Origin: Actinomadura craniellae
Lineage (GTDB): Bacteria; Actinomycetota; Actinomycetes; Streptosporangiales; Streptosporangiaceae
Direction of reading: 5' to 3'
NCBI RefSeq assembly: GCF_003289645.1
Contig: NZ_QLYX01000002.1
Span: forward strand, 372,001-436,000
DNA: 64,000 nucleotides
The notes beneath the pieces were generated by a model. That model was given only the letters and a program-made list of their open reading frames with translations. It was not told the origin of the DNA and did not search any database. Position 1 is the first letter of the stretch, and each line of letters begins with the position of its first letter. Shown here piece by piece: positions 7,581 through 15,414 of the stretch. A program made the position numbers and the translations under genes.

Positions 7581-8446
7581 CCGAGTCCACGCTCCAGCGA
7601 ATGATCGCCATCTTCGACGTGGAACCGCTCGACTCCACCCTGACGCGCTTCGGGGGGGACAGTGACGGCGGGGGCCGGCAGGTGGTCGACGGCAGCCAGA
7701 TCCTCGGCCAGTCCATCGTCGCCGCGGGCAAGGCCTTTCCGGGCCGGACGGTGCGTTCCGCGCACACGCTGTTCGTCGCCGTGGCCGATCCGGCGAAGCG
7801 ACTCCAGTTCACCGTGACGCCGGTGCGTGCGGGGCGTTCGTTCGCCAGCGCCACGATCACCGCCCACCAGGGCGACCGGACCTGCGCGACCAGCACCGTG
7901 CTGCTGGACCACCCGCAACCCGACCTCATCCGCCACGACAGGTGGACCGGCCCGCCGGCCGCCGGGCCCGAAGCGGCGCACCCCGTCGACATGCCGCTCC
8001 AGGGCCGGGAACTGCGGATCGAAGGGATCAAGGACTACGGCAGCCCCGACGAGGTCGGACCGCCGATCATCGACGCCTGGCTCCGCTACGCCACCGTGCC
8101 CGAGGACGACCACCTGCGCCGTGCCCTGCTGGCGCACTTCACCGGCCACCTGTCCATCTCCACCACGATGCGCGCGCACCCCGGGATCGGCACCTCGCAG
8201 GCGCACCACACGGTCTCGACCGCGGTCATGGGCATCGGGGTGAGCTTCCACGATCCCGTGCGCTGGGACGGCTGGATCCGCTACCACCACGAGAGCGCCT
8301 ACGTCGGCGCGGGCATGAGCCACGTCCGCGGCCAGGTCCTCACCGAGGACGGGCGCCTGGTCGCCTCGTTCACCCAAGACGGCATGATCCGGGCCTTCGC
8401 GCCCAGCGGATCGGCGACGTCGATAGCCGCCGAATCCCGGCTGTAA
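7577..8446 (+). CDS. Acyl-CoA thioesterase, TesB-like double hotdog
   Basis: A 289-residue protein resembling acyl-CoA thioesterase II. The first hotdog half contains FDVEPLDSTLTRFGG, GSQILGQSIVAAGKAF and SAHTLFVAVADPAKRLQF; the second ends with WIRYHHESAYVGAGMSHVRG and VLTEDGRLVASFTQDGMIR, close to the usual TesB C-terminus. Family members hydrolyse acyl-CoAs to free acids. The GTG at 7577 overlaps the stop of the DUF427 gene (GTGA). It could salvage CoA from acyl-CoAs made by the upstream catabolic block, but the gene pair seems to be a separate unit. Confidence 0.78.
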   Translation: MTESTLQRMIAIFDVEPLDSTLTRFGGDSDGGGRQVVDGSQILGQSIVAAGKAFPGRTVRSAHTLFVAVADPAKRLQFTVTPVRAGRSFASATITAHQGDRTCATSTVLLDHPQPDLIRHDRWTGPPAAGPEAAHPVDMPLQGRELRIEGIKDYGSPDEVGPPIIDAWLRYATVPEDDHLRRALLAHFTGHLSISTTMRAHPGIGTSQAHHTVSTAVMGIGVSFHDPVRWDGWIRYHHESAYVGAGMSHVRGQVLTEDGRLVASFTQDGMIRAFAPSGSATSIAAESRL

Positions 8447-8504
8447 ACGGGGAACCCGGCCACCTCCCACCAGGGCCGAAGGGGTCATCCGCGACCTCGA
8501 CCGC

Positions 8505-8582
8505 CCGCTATATAAGCAGATTTATTGCCATTACATTGTGTTAATGCGACTTAACATACAGTATGCAAGAATATAGGGATAT
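8505..8582. promoter_or_regulatory. AT-rich island upstream of the sulfotransferase / A-T-TE genes
   Basis: About 75 bases are strikingly AT-rich for this window, containing CTATATAAGC, TTTATTGCCATTACATT and AAGAATATAGGGATAT. A GTTAA-6-TTAAC inverted repeat lies at about 8539-8554. It sits 120-200 bases before the sulfotransferase ATG at 8704 and is the only plausible promoter for the sulfotransferase and A-T-TE genes. No regulator for it can be named. Confidence 0.5.
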
Positions 8583-8703
8583 GTGCAGCAGCGGGTGATG
8601 GCCGAACCGCTGCCGCAACGAGTTCGATCTGCTGGTTGACGAGGCGCCGGGTGGGCCGGTCGCCTCGGAACACACCCGGACGTCAAAGGATGGGTCATCA
8701 GTC

Positions 8704-9381
8704 ATGATCGAGGTCATCGGAGCGGGACTGCCGCGCACCGGGACGCTGTCGCTCAAGGCGGCGCTGGAGCAGCTGGGTTTCGGCCCCTGCTACCACATGT
8801 TCGAAATCTACGACCACCTCGACCTGATCGACCGGTGGCTGCCCGGGGTTCCGGACGGCCCGGCGGGCTGGGAGCGGGTGTTCGCCGGTTACCGGTCGAC
8901 GCTGGACTGGCCGGCCAGTTTCTTCTGGCGCGAGCAGGCCGCGGCGTTCCCGCAGGCCAAGGTCATTCTCACCGTCCGGGACGCCAGCCGCTGGTACGCC
9001 AGTTTCCGCACGATGATCCGGCTGCGCGCCGCCGCCATGGTGCAGGACGACCCGACGGAGTCCACCCGCGCCTTCCAGGCGAGCTTCGCGCGGATCCAGC
9101 CGCTGCTGGCCCGCATCGCCCACCAGACCTTCGGTAGCACCGGGCCGATCCCCGAGTGGCTGCCCGGCGAGGACCAGGCCGTGGCGATCTTCGAGCGGCA
9201 CACCGCGGCGGTCCGGCAGGACCTGCCCGCCGACCGCCTGCTGGTGTTCGACGTGCGCCAGGGGTGGGAACCGCTGTGCGCCTTCCTCGGCGTCGCCCGG
9301 CCCGCCGGCGGCTTTCCCCGGCTCAACGACGTCGACGCCCTCAAGCACAGGTTCGGCAGGTTGGAAGCCGGTCGTCCCTAG
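8704..9381 (+). CDS. Sulfotransferase family protein (PAPS-dependent, small actinomycete/fungal type)
   Basis: A 225-residue protein starting MIEVIGAGLPRTGTLSLKAA, where PRTGTLS is the 5'-phosphosulfate-binding loop of the sulfotransferase superfamily; LEQLGFGPCYHMFE follows, typical of a short cytosolic branch. VILTVRDASRWYASF matches the 3'-phosphate-binding strand and serine helix. Members transfer sulfate from PAPS to hydroxyl groups, but many are untested. The frame is closed shortly upstream and no other start is available; AAAGGA lies 13 bases ahead, rather far. The A-T-TE gene begins 68 bases after the stop, so it may sulfate a phenolic product of that enzyme or of the peptide line. 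Confidence 0.7.
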   Translation: MIEVIGAGLPRTGTLSLKAALEQLGFGPCYHMFEIYDHLDLIDRWLPGVPDGPAGWERVFAGYRSTLDWPASFFWREQAAAFPQAKVILTVRDASRWYASFRTMIRLRAAAMVQDDPTESTRAFQASFARIQPLLARIAHQTFGSTGPIPEWLPGEDQAVAIFERHTAAVRQDLPADRLLVFDVRQGWEPLCAFLGVARPAGGFPRLNDVDALKHRFGRLEAGRP

Positions 9382-9449
9382 CCGCCGCGGGCGGCGCCGG
9401 CCGCCCGGGCACCCGCGGACGACCCACGCGTGCCGCACGGGAGGAAGCC

Positions 9450-12215
9450 ATGACCAGCCAGTCACCGACGTATCCGGTTCTCGCCGGCCCGGACGGAACC
9501 GGCGGCATCGCCGACCTGCTGCTGCGGGCGGCGACCTCACCCCCGACGTGCGGCGTGCGCTACATCGACGACGGCGGGGCCCTGACCGCGCAGCCGTACG
9601 CGGACCTGTACGACCTGGCCCGCCGCGTGCTCACCGGGCTGCGCGACCACGGGCTGCGCCCGGGCGCCACGGTGGCGCTGCTGCTGGAGCACCCCCGCGA
9701 TGTCATCCCGGCCTTCTGGGCGTGCGTGCTCGGCGGCTTCGTCCCCTGCCCGATGACCCCGCTGCGCGGGGACGCCGACCGCTGGGCGGCGCAGCTGGAA
9801 CACGTCGCCACGCTGCTGGACGATCCGCTGATCGTCACCAGCGGCGCCGTCCGGCGTGACATGCCTCCCCTGCCCGGGCGCCGGATCGTGGACGTCGACC
9901 GGCTGCCGGGCGCCGCGGCCGAGCCGGAACCGCCCGCGCCTGGCCGCGACGACGTGGCGTTGCTGATGCTCACCTCGGGATCCACCGGCAACAGCAAGGC
10001 GGTGGCGCTCACCCACGGCAACCTCCTGGCGGCGCTGGCCGCCAAGGCCGAGCGGCTGGGCTGCCACGCCGGCGACGTGATGCTGAACTGGATCGCCTTC
10101 GACCACATCGCCGCCTTCGAGGGGCACCTGCTGCCGATGTCGGTCGGCGCGGCCCAGGTCCAGGCGCAGTCGCAGTTCGTCCTGACCGACCCGGTACGGC
10201 TGCTGCACGCGGCCGCCGAGCACCGCGTCACGCTGACCTTCGCCCCCAACTTCCTGTTCGGCGAGATCAACAAGGCCCTGCGGGACGCGGGCCCCGGCAG
10301 GCGGCTCGACCTGTCGGCGCTGCGGCACCTGCTCTCCGGCGGCGAGGCGGTGGTGTGCGCCACCGCGCGGCGCTTCCTGGACGCCCTCGCCCCGCACGGG
10401 CTGCGCCGCCAGGCGATCGCGCCCGCGTTCGGGATGACCGAGACGTGCGCCGGCAGCACCATGAACCTCGGCTTCCCCGACGCGGACGCCGGGGCGGAGT
10501 TCGCGTCCCTCGGCCCGCCGGTCCCCGGCCTGGACGTTCGCATCGCCGACGAGCGAGATACGCCCGTTCCGGCCGGCACCGAGGGCTGCCTCCAGGTGCG
10601 CGGCCCCATGGTCTTCCGCGGCTACCACAACGACCCGGCCGCGACCGCCGCCGCCTTCACCGGGGACGGCTGGTTCCGCACCGGGGACCGCGGCCGGCTC
10701 GTCGACGGCCGGCTGCACCTGACCGGCCGCGACAAGGACAGCATCATCGTCAACGGCGTCAACTACTTCAGCCACGAGGTGGAGACGGCGCTGGAGCGGC
10801 TGCGCGAGGTGGCGGGCTCCTGGGTCGCCGCCGTCCCGATCAGGCCGCCCGGCAGTGACACCGAGCAACTGGCCATCATGTTCACCCCGGCCGTGCCCAT
10901 GGCCGACGAGGCGCGCATCCACCAGGCGCTCGCCGCCATCCGCAACACCGTCGTCCTGCTGTGGGGTTTCCGCCCCGCCCTGATCCTCCCGCTGCCCAGG
11001 GCGGACATTCCCAAGACCAGCCTCGGGAAGATCCAGCGCAGCCTGCTGCGCAGGCGGCTGGAGACCGGCCGGCTCGCCGACCGGCAGCGGTGGATCGCCG
11101 AGCTGACCCGGCGGCGGCTCGGCGGCCACGTGCCCCCGGACGGCCCGACCGAGCGGGCCGTCGCCGCCCTCTACGCCGACCTGTTCGCGCTCGCCCCCGA
11201 CCAGGTCGGCGCCACGGCCGGCTTCCTGGAACTCGGCGGAACGTCGCTGGACGTGCTCCGGCTGCAGCAGCGCCTGCGGCGCACCCACCCGCACTCCGAC
11301 GTGTCGCTGGTGTCGATCCTGCGCGCGCCGACCGTCCGCGCGCTGGCGGCCCTGCTCGACGGCTCGGCGGGGTCGGGCGGCTACGACCCGGTCGTGCCCC
11401 TGCAGCTCACCGGCGACCGCACGCCGCTGTTCTGCGTCCACCCGGGCGTGGGCGAGGTGCTCGTGTTCGTCAACCTGGCCGCCTACTTCACCGGCGAGCG
11501 CCCCTTCTACGCGCTGCGGGCCCGCGGCTTCGGCCCCGGCGAACCGCACTTCGCCGACTTCGCGGAAATGGTCTCCTGCTACGTGACCGCCATCCGCCGC
11601 CGCCAGCCCACCGGCCCCTACGCCATCGCCGGATACTCCTACGGCGGCGCCGTGGCGTTCGAAATCGCCAGGGCCCTGGAGGAACAGGGCGAAGAGGTGG
11701 GCTTCCTCGGCATCATCAACCTGCCGCCGCACATCAGGGCCCGCATGCACGAGATCGACTTCACCGAGGGCGCGCTGCACCTGGCGCTCTTCCTCGACCT
11801 CATCACCGCGCAACAGACGAACGACCTGGTCCGACCGCTACGCGACCTGCCACCGGAGCGGCAACTGGACCGCATCATGGCGATCGCCTCCCCGCAACGG
11901 CTCGCCGAACTCGACCTCGACCGGGCGGGGTTCGCGACCTGGGTCGACCTGGCCCAGTCCCTCGTCCACGCGGGCCGGTCCTACGAGCCCGGCGGGAACG
12001 TCGCGTCGGCCAGCGTCTTCTACGCCGTTCCGCTGCACGGCACCAAACAGGAGTGGCTCGACGACCACCTGCGCCGATGGGACGACTTCACCCGCGGCGA
12101 CAACCGCTACCTGGACGTCCCCGGCGAGCACTACACCCTCATGAACGCCGACCACGTCGGGGCCTTCCAGCAGATCCTGCGCGACGAACTCGACCGGACC
12201 CTGCGCGGCAGGTAG
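9450..12215 (+). CDS. NRPS-like synthetase, A-T-TE architecture (aryl keto acid coupling type?)
   Basis: A 921-residue protein with three domains and no condensation domain. The adenylation domain (about 1-560) has LMLTSGSTGNSKAVALTHGN near residue 171, FGMTETCAGS near 328, GRDKDSIIVNGVNY near 426 and the catalytic lysine in KTSLGKIQ near 524. The carrier domain has LELGGTSLDVLR, with the phosphopantetheine serine near 596. The thioesterase (about 655-921) has FCVHPGVGEV, the nucleophile in AGYSYGGAV near 729 and a histidine in GEHYTLMN near 893. This layout is known in synthetases that activate aryl-pyruvic acids and couple two of them (fungal AtrA/TdiA, bacterial RalA and EchA). GGGAGGAAGCC supports the ATG at 9450. 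The true substrate is unknown. Confidence 0.82.
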   Translation: MTSQSPTYPVLAGPDGTGGIADLLLRAATSPPTCGVRYIDDGGALTAQPYADLYDLARRVLTGLRDHGLRPGATVALLLEHPRDVIPAFWACVLGGFVPCPMTPLRGDADRWAAQLEHVATLLDDPLIVTSGAVRRDMPPLPGRRIVDVDRLPGAAAEPEPPAPGRDDVALLMLTSGSTGNSKAVALTHGNLLAALAAKAERLGCHAGDVMLNWIAFDHIAAFEGHLLPMSVGAAQVQAQSQFVLTDPVRLLHAAAEHRVTLTFAPNFLFGEINKALRDAGPGRRLDLSALRHLLSGGEAVVCATARRFLDALAPHGLRRQAIAPAFGMTETCAGSTMNLGFPDADAGAEFASLGPPVPGLDVRIADERDTPVPAGTEGCLQVRGPMVFRGYHNDPAATAAAFTGDGWFRTGDRGRLVDGRLHLTGRDKDSIIVNGVNYFSHEVETALERLREVAGSWVAAVPIRPPGSDTEQLAIMFTPAVPMADEARIHQALAAIRNTVVLLWGFRPALILPLPRADIPKTSLGKIQRSLLRRRLETGRLADRQRWIAELTRRRLGGHVPPDGPTERAVAALYADLFALAPDQVGATAGFLELGGTSLDVLRLQQRLRRTHPHSDVSLVSILRAPTVRALAALLDGSAGSGGYDPVVPLQLTGDRTPLFCVHPGVGEVLVFVNLAAYFTGERPFYALRARGFGPGEPHFADFAEMVSCYVTAIRRRQPTGPYAIAGYSYGGAVAFEIARALEEQGEEVGFLGIINLPPHIRARMHEIDFTEGALHLALFLDLITAQQTNDLVRPLRDLPPERQLDRIMAIASPQRLAELDLDRAGFATWVDLAQSLVHAGRSYEPGGNVASASVFYAVPLHGTKQEWLDDHLRRWDDFTRGDNRYLDVPGEHYTLMNADHVGAFQQILRDELDRTLRGR

Positions 12216-12681
12216 CCCCGCCCGATCCGGACCCGCCATCTCTTGAAGGCGCGGATTTAGTTCAGTAAATTTAAGCCTATCGACATGTGGCGCTCGTCAC
12301 TGTCACCGACCGACACCGCCGCAGGTGAGCATGCCCACGACCACCACCGAACCGGCCCGCGAGACCACGCTGCTCGGGCCCGCTCTCCGCGCGTCCTTAA
12401 CCGGAGGCCGCCTCCGCACCCCCGAGGGGTCCTTGGATTCGGCCACCAACACAAAATCCATCGAAACGTGATGGCCCCTGGCGGATCAGGACGACTCGTC
12501 TGACCCGTCTCCGCAGTCGGTGGACTCCCACCCCGATCGCCGTGCGCGGCATCTCCCACCCCCACGACGCCTCGCTCAACCACCCAGAGTCAACGAGCGG
12601 ACACCCACGGGTGCCATCTCGCCCTGCGGCGACATCGCACCCGGCACCCCGTGCCCGCTCGTGCATCAAGGAGCGTTGTTC
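12216..12681. promoter_or_regulatory. 466-base intergenic region before the first MFS gene
   Basis: The region starts with an AT-rich stretch at about 12245-12292 (GATTTAGTTCAGTAAATTTA and CCTATCGACATG) that looks like a promoter. The middle holds a possible 46-codon ORF at 12331, and the last 200 bases before the MFS ribosome-binding site are GC-rich without an obvious gene. An AAGGAG Shine-Dalgarno sequence ends nine bases before the MFS ATG. No clear terminator for the A-T-TE gene is visible. Confidence 0.4.
12331..12471 (+). CDS. Putative small ORF with a TTA codon (46 residues)
   Basis: An ATG preceded by AGGTGAGC opens a 46-residue frame beginning MPTTTTEPARETTLLGPAL. It looks coding at first (GC-rich third positions) and then decays. 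It has no family match that I recognise; the N-terminus resembles the leader of a membrane transport component, so it may be the remnant of a truncated gene. It includes a TTA leucine codon, which in Streptomyces-like actinomycetes is read by the developmentally controlled bldA tRNA. Weak evidence overall. Confidence 0.25.
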   Translation: MPTTTTEPARETTLLGPALRASLTGGRLRTPEGSLDSATNTKSIET

Positions 12682-14157
12682 ATGAACGCAGCACCAGCCC
12701 GACTCCCCGCGAAGACCAGACCATTCATCGTGGTCCTGCTCACGCTCATGCTCATCGAGGGCGCGAGCATCTTCGAGTACGCGATGATCCTCGGTGCGCT
12801 CCCGTTCTTCGCGGAGCACTTCCAGACCGACATCGTCGCCATCTCCTGGACGCTCACGGTCTTCATCCTCGTCGGCGCCGCCGCCTCGGTGGTCGCCGGA
12901 CGCCTCGGCGACGTCTACGGACGCAAGCGCGTGCTCATGGTCCTGCTGGTCCTCTCCATCCTGGGGTCACTGATCAGCTTCGGCTTCGGCAGCCTGCCGG
13001 CCATCATCGTGGGCCGGGCGCTCCAGGGCACCAGCGCGGGCATCATCCCGCTGGTGATGGGCATCGCCCGGGAGACCATGCCGGAGAAGCGCGTTCCCGT
13101 GGCGGTGATCGTCATCACCGCCACCGCGAACCTCACCGCGGGGGCCGCGGTGCTCATCGGCGGGGTCTACATCGACCACGGGGAATGGCGGCTCATGTTC
13201 CTCACCGCCGCCGCCCTCGGCCTCCTGGCCCTCGCCCTGTGCTGGCTGGTCCTGCCGCGCCCGACCGCCGACACGGCCGAGACCGAGACCGAGACCGGGA
13301 CCGTCGGTATCGACTGGGTGGGAACCCTGCTGCTCGCACCCGCCCTCATCTCGTTCCTGTACGGCGTGACCCACGCGAACAGCGCCGGGATCCTCGACCC
13401 GCTCGTCCTGGCCACCATCGGCGGAGGGCTCGCCGTCCTCGTCTTCTGGGGCTGGTGGGAACTGCGCGTCCCGAACCCGATCGTCAACCTGCGCTACGCG
13501 GCGAACCCGAAGATCGTGAAGATCCTGCTGGTCGCCGCCTGCAACGGGCTGGGCGTGGTGTCGGTGACGGGCATCGTCCAGCCGCTCATGGCGCAACTCC
13601 CCGAGAACATGCCCATCGGAGTGGGCATGACCGCCACCGAGTACGGGGCCTACCACCTGGTCGCGGCCGGTGTCGGCTTCGTGCTCGCCCCGCTGGCCGG
13701 CAGGTGGGCGGCCCGCTTCGGCGGCCACATCCCGTTCATCATGGGCGGCACGCTCGCGATCGCGAGCACCCTCCTGATGGTCTGGGGGCCGCTCAACCAG
13801 CAACTGCCCGTCGTCGTGGGCGTGCTGGTGGTGACGGGCGTCGCCAACGCGTTCCTGCTCGGCTCCCTCTACAGCATGCTGATCGACGCGGTCCCCGCCG
13901 AGAACACCAGCGAGTTCGTCGGCCTGGGCCAGGTCGTACACAACATCATGATCGCCGTCGGCACCGTCATCGGGTCCTCCCTGGTGGCGTCGTCGGTCAT
14001 CGAGGGAACGACGGCACCCACCACGGGGGCGTGGCAGCTGACGCTCCTCTACCTGCTGGTGATGCTGGCCGCCAGCATCGTGGTCGCCCTCACCGTCCGC
14101 CGGCAGCGGCCGGCGGACGACGCCCCGCAGGTCGCCGTGCCGGTCGTGGCGCACTAA
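12682..14157 (+). CDS. MFS drug/metabolite exporter (DHA2-like, about 14 TM)
   Basis: A 491-residue major facilitator protein. Hydrophobic segments run the whole length, starting with FIVVLLTLMLIEGASIFEY. The first cytoplasmic loop has GRLGDVYGRKRVLM, the signature between helices 2 and 3, and motif-C-like glycines lie around NLTAGAAVLIGGVYIDH. The length and the long second half fit proton-driven DHA2 exporters of antibiotics. The frame is open from 12520, but the ATG at 12682 has AAGGAG nine bases upstream and starts just before the first helix. The gene converges on the hmo/hmaS/mbtH/NRPS operon, so it is a good candidate for exporting the cluster product or an intermediate. Confidence 0.85.
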   Translation: MNAAPARLPAKTRPFIVVLLTLMLIEGASIFEYAMILGALPFFAEHFQTDIVAISWTLTVFILVGAAASVVAGRLGDVYGRKRVLMVLLVLSILGSLISFGFGSLPAIIVGRALQGTSAGIIPLVMGIARETMPEKRVPVAVIVITATANLTAGAAVLIGGVYIDHGEWRLMFLTAAALGLLALALCWLVLPRPTADTAETETETGTVGIDWVGTLLLAPALISFLYGVTHANSAGILDPLVLATIGGGLAVLVFWGWWELRVPNPIVNLRYAANPKIVKILLVAACNGLGVVSVTGIVQPLMAQLPENMPIGVGMTATEYGAYHLVAAGVGFVLAPLAGRWAARFGGHIPFIMGGTLAIASTLLMVWGPLNQQLPVVVGVLVVTGVANAFLLGSLYSMLIDAVPAENTSEFVGLGQVVHNIMIAVGTVIGSSLVASSVIEGTTAPTTGAWQLTLLYLLVMLAASIVVALTVRRQRPADDAPQVAVPVVAH

Positions 14158-14169
14158 GGTGCCGGCCCG

Positions 14170-14232
14170 CGGACACGGCAGGCGCGCGGACCGGCCCACC
14201 GGGACAGGTGGGCGGCGCGGCTGCCGTGTCCG
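14170..14232. terminator. Large nested hairpin between convergent MFS and hmo genes
   Basis: CGGACACGGCA at 14170-14180 and TGCCGTGTCCG at 14222-14232 form a perfect 11-base stem. Inside lies a second inverted repeat, CCCACC and GGTGGG. It lies 13 bases after the MFS stop and 73 bases after the hmo stop on the other strand, exactly where a bidirectional terminator is expected. No T-run is present. Confidence 0.7.
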
Positions 14233-14304
14233 CCCGGTCCGCCCGACAGCCGCCTTGGCGTTGCGAACGGCGTCGGCGAGGCGCGGGCCCGGCGGAGGCC
14301 GCGG

Positions 14305-15414
14305 TCAGCGGATGGTCCCTCCCCCGTTCGCGACGCGCAGCCGCGCGGCCGCGGCGAGGTCCGGGCACGCCGCCAGCGCGAGGGCCGTCTCCAGTTCCTC
14401 GGCGAGCAGCCGGAGCACCCTCAGCACGCCCTGGTGACCGCCGGCCGCCAGCCCCCACAGGACCGGGCGGCCGAGCAGCACGCCGTCCGCGCCCAGGGCG
14501 AGTGCCTTCAGGACGTCCGTGCCGCTGCGGACACCGCTGTCGAACAGCAGCTCGCACCTCCCCGCAACGGCGTCGGCCACGGCGGGCAGCGCGTCGAGGG
14601 CGGGGATCGCGCCGTCGAGCTGGCGGCCGCCGTGGTTGGAGACCACCAGCGCGTCCACACCGCACCCGGCGGCGCGTTCCGCGTCGGCCGGGTCCAGCAC
14701 CCCCTTGAGGACCAGTGGAAGCGAGGTGCGCTCGCGCAGCCAGTCCAGGTCGGCCCAGCGGAGCGAGGGGTCGACGACGTTCGCGGTCTGCGCGGCCACC
14801 GCGCTCGTCCCGCTCCGGGCGTCGCCCGGGACACCGTCGGGGCGCCGGCCGAAGTGCACCGCCGCAACCCCTTCGGGCAGGGTGAAGGCCCCGCGCATGT
14901 CCGCCTGCCGGCGGCCCATCCTGGGCGTGTCGACGGTCAGCATCACCGCGCGGCAGCCCGCCGCCTCCGCCCGCTTGAGGAGTTCCTCGGTGTGGCCCCG
15001 GTCGCGCAGCCAGTACAGCTGGAACCAGGTGGTGGCGCCGGTCGCGGCGATGTCCTCGACGTGGGTGCTGCTGAAGGTGCACGCCGTGAAGGGGACGCCG
15101 GCGTCCTGGGCGGCCCGGGCGGTGGCCAGCTCGCCGTCGGGGTGCACGGCCCGCTGGTACGCCAGGGGGGCCACGGCCACGGGCAGCGCGCTGGCCGTGC
15201 CGAGCAGCGTGCGGGCGGTGCTGACGGACGAGACGTCCGCCAGCACGCGGGGGACGAGGTGCAGCCGGTCGAACGCGGCACGGTTGGCGCGCAGCGTGAG
15301 CTCCGCGCCCGCCGCCCCGCCGACGAACCGCTCCACCGCGGCGGGCAGGACGTCCGCCGCGAGGGCCTCCGCGTCGGCGGGGGTGAGCATTTCGGCGAGT
15401 GCCGGGTGGGTCAC
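14305..15414 (-). CDS. hmo: 4-Hydroxymandelate oxidase (FMN-dependent alpha-hydroxy acid oxidase)
   Basis: A 369-residue FMN enzyme of the lactate/glycolate/mandelate oxidase family. Visible family motifs are LPVAVAPLAYQRAVHPDGE, TWFQLYWLRDRG, the FMN-binding lysine in LPLVLKGVL, the active-site histidine and arginine in VVSNHGGRQLDG, and the phosphate-binding GVRSGTDVLKALALGAD. In glycopeptide-type clusters Hmo oxidises 4-hydroxymandelate to 4-hydroxybenzoylformate. The assignment rests on its coupling to hmaS: its GTG start overlaps the hmaS stop (GTGA), and it is the last gene of the NRPS-mbtH-hmaS-hmo operon. No aminotransferase of the HpgT type follows, which is unusual. The biochemical family is secure; the exact substrate is inferred from context. 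Confidence 0.85.
   Translation of the reverse strand: MTHPALAEMLTPADAEALAADVLPAAVERFVGGAAGAELTLRANRAAFDRLHLVPRVLADVSSVSTARTLLGTASALPVAVAPLAYQRAVHPDGELATARAAQDAGVPFTACTFSSTHVEDIAATGATTWFQLYWLRDRGHTEELLKRAEAAGCRAVMLTVDTPRMGRRQADMRGAFTLPEGVAAVHFGRRPDGVPGDARSGTSAVAAQTANVVDPSLRWADLDWLRERTSLPLVLKGVLDPADAERAAGCGVDALVVSNHGGRQLDGAIPALDALPAVADAVAGRCELLFDSGVRSGTDVLKALALGADGVLLGRPVLWGLAAGGHQGVLRVLRLLAEELETALALAACPDLAAAARLRVANGGGTIR

Noticed and set aside
9156-9449. Longer N-terminus for the A-T-TE protein
   Set aside because: The extension overlaps the sulfotransferase in another frame and is Arg/Pro/Gly-rich; a strong GGGAGGA site precedes the ATG at 9450.
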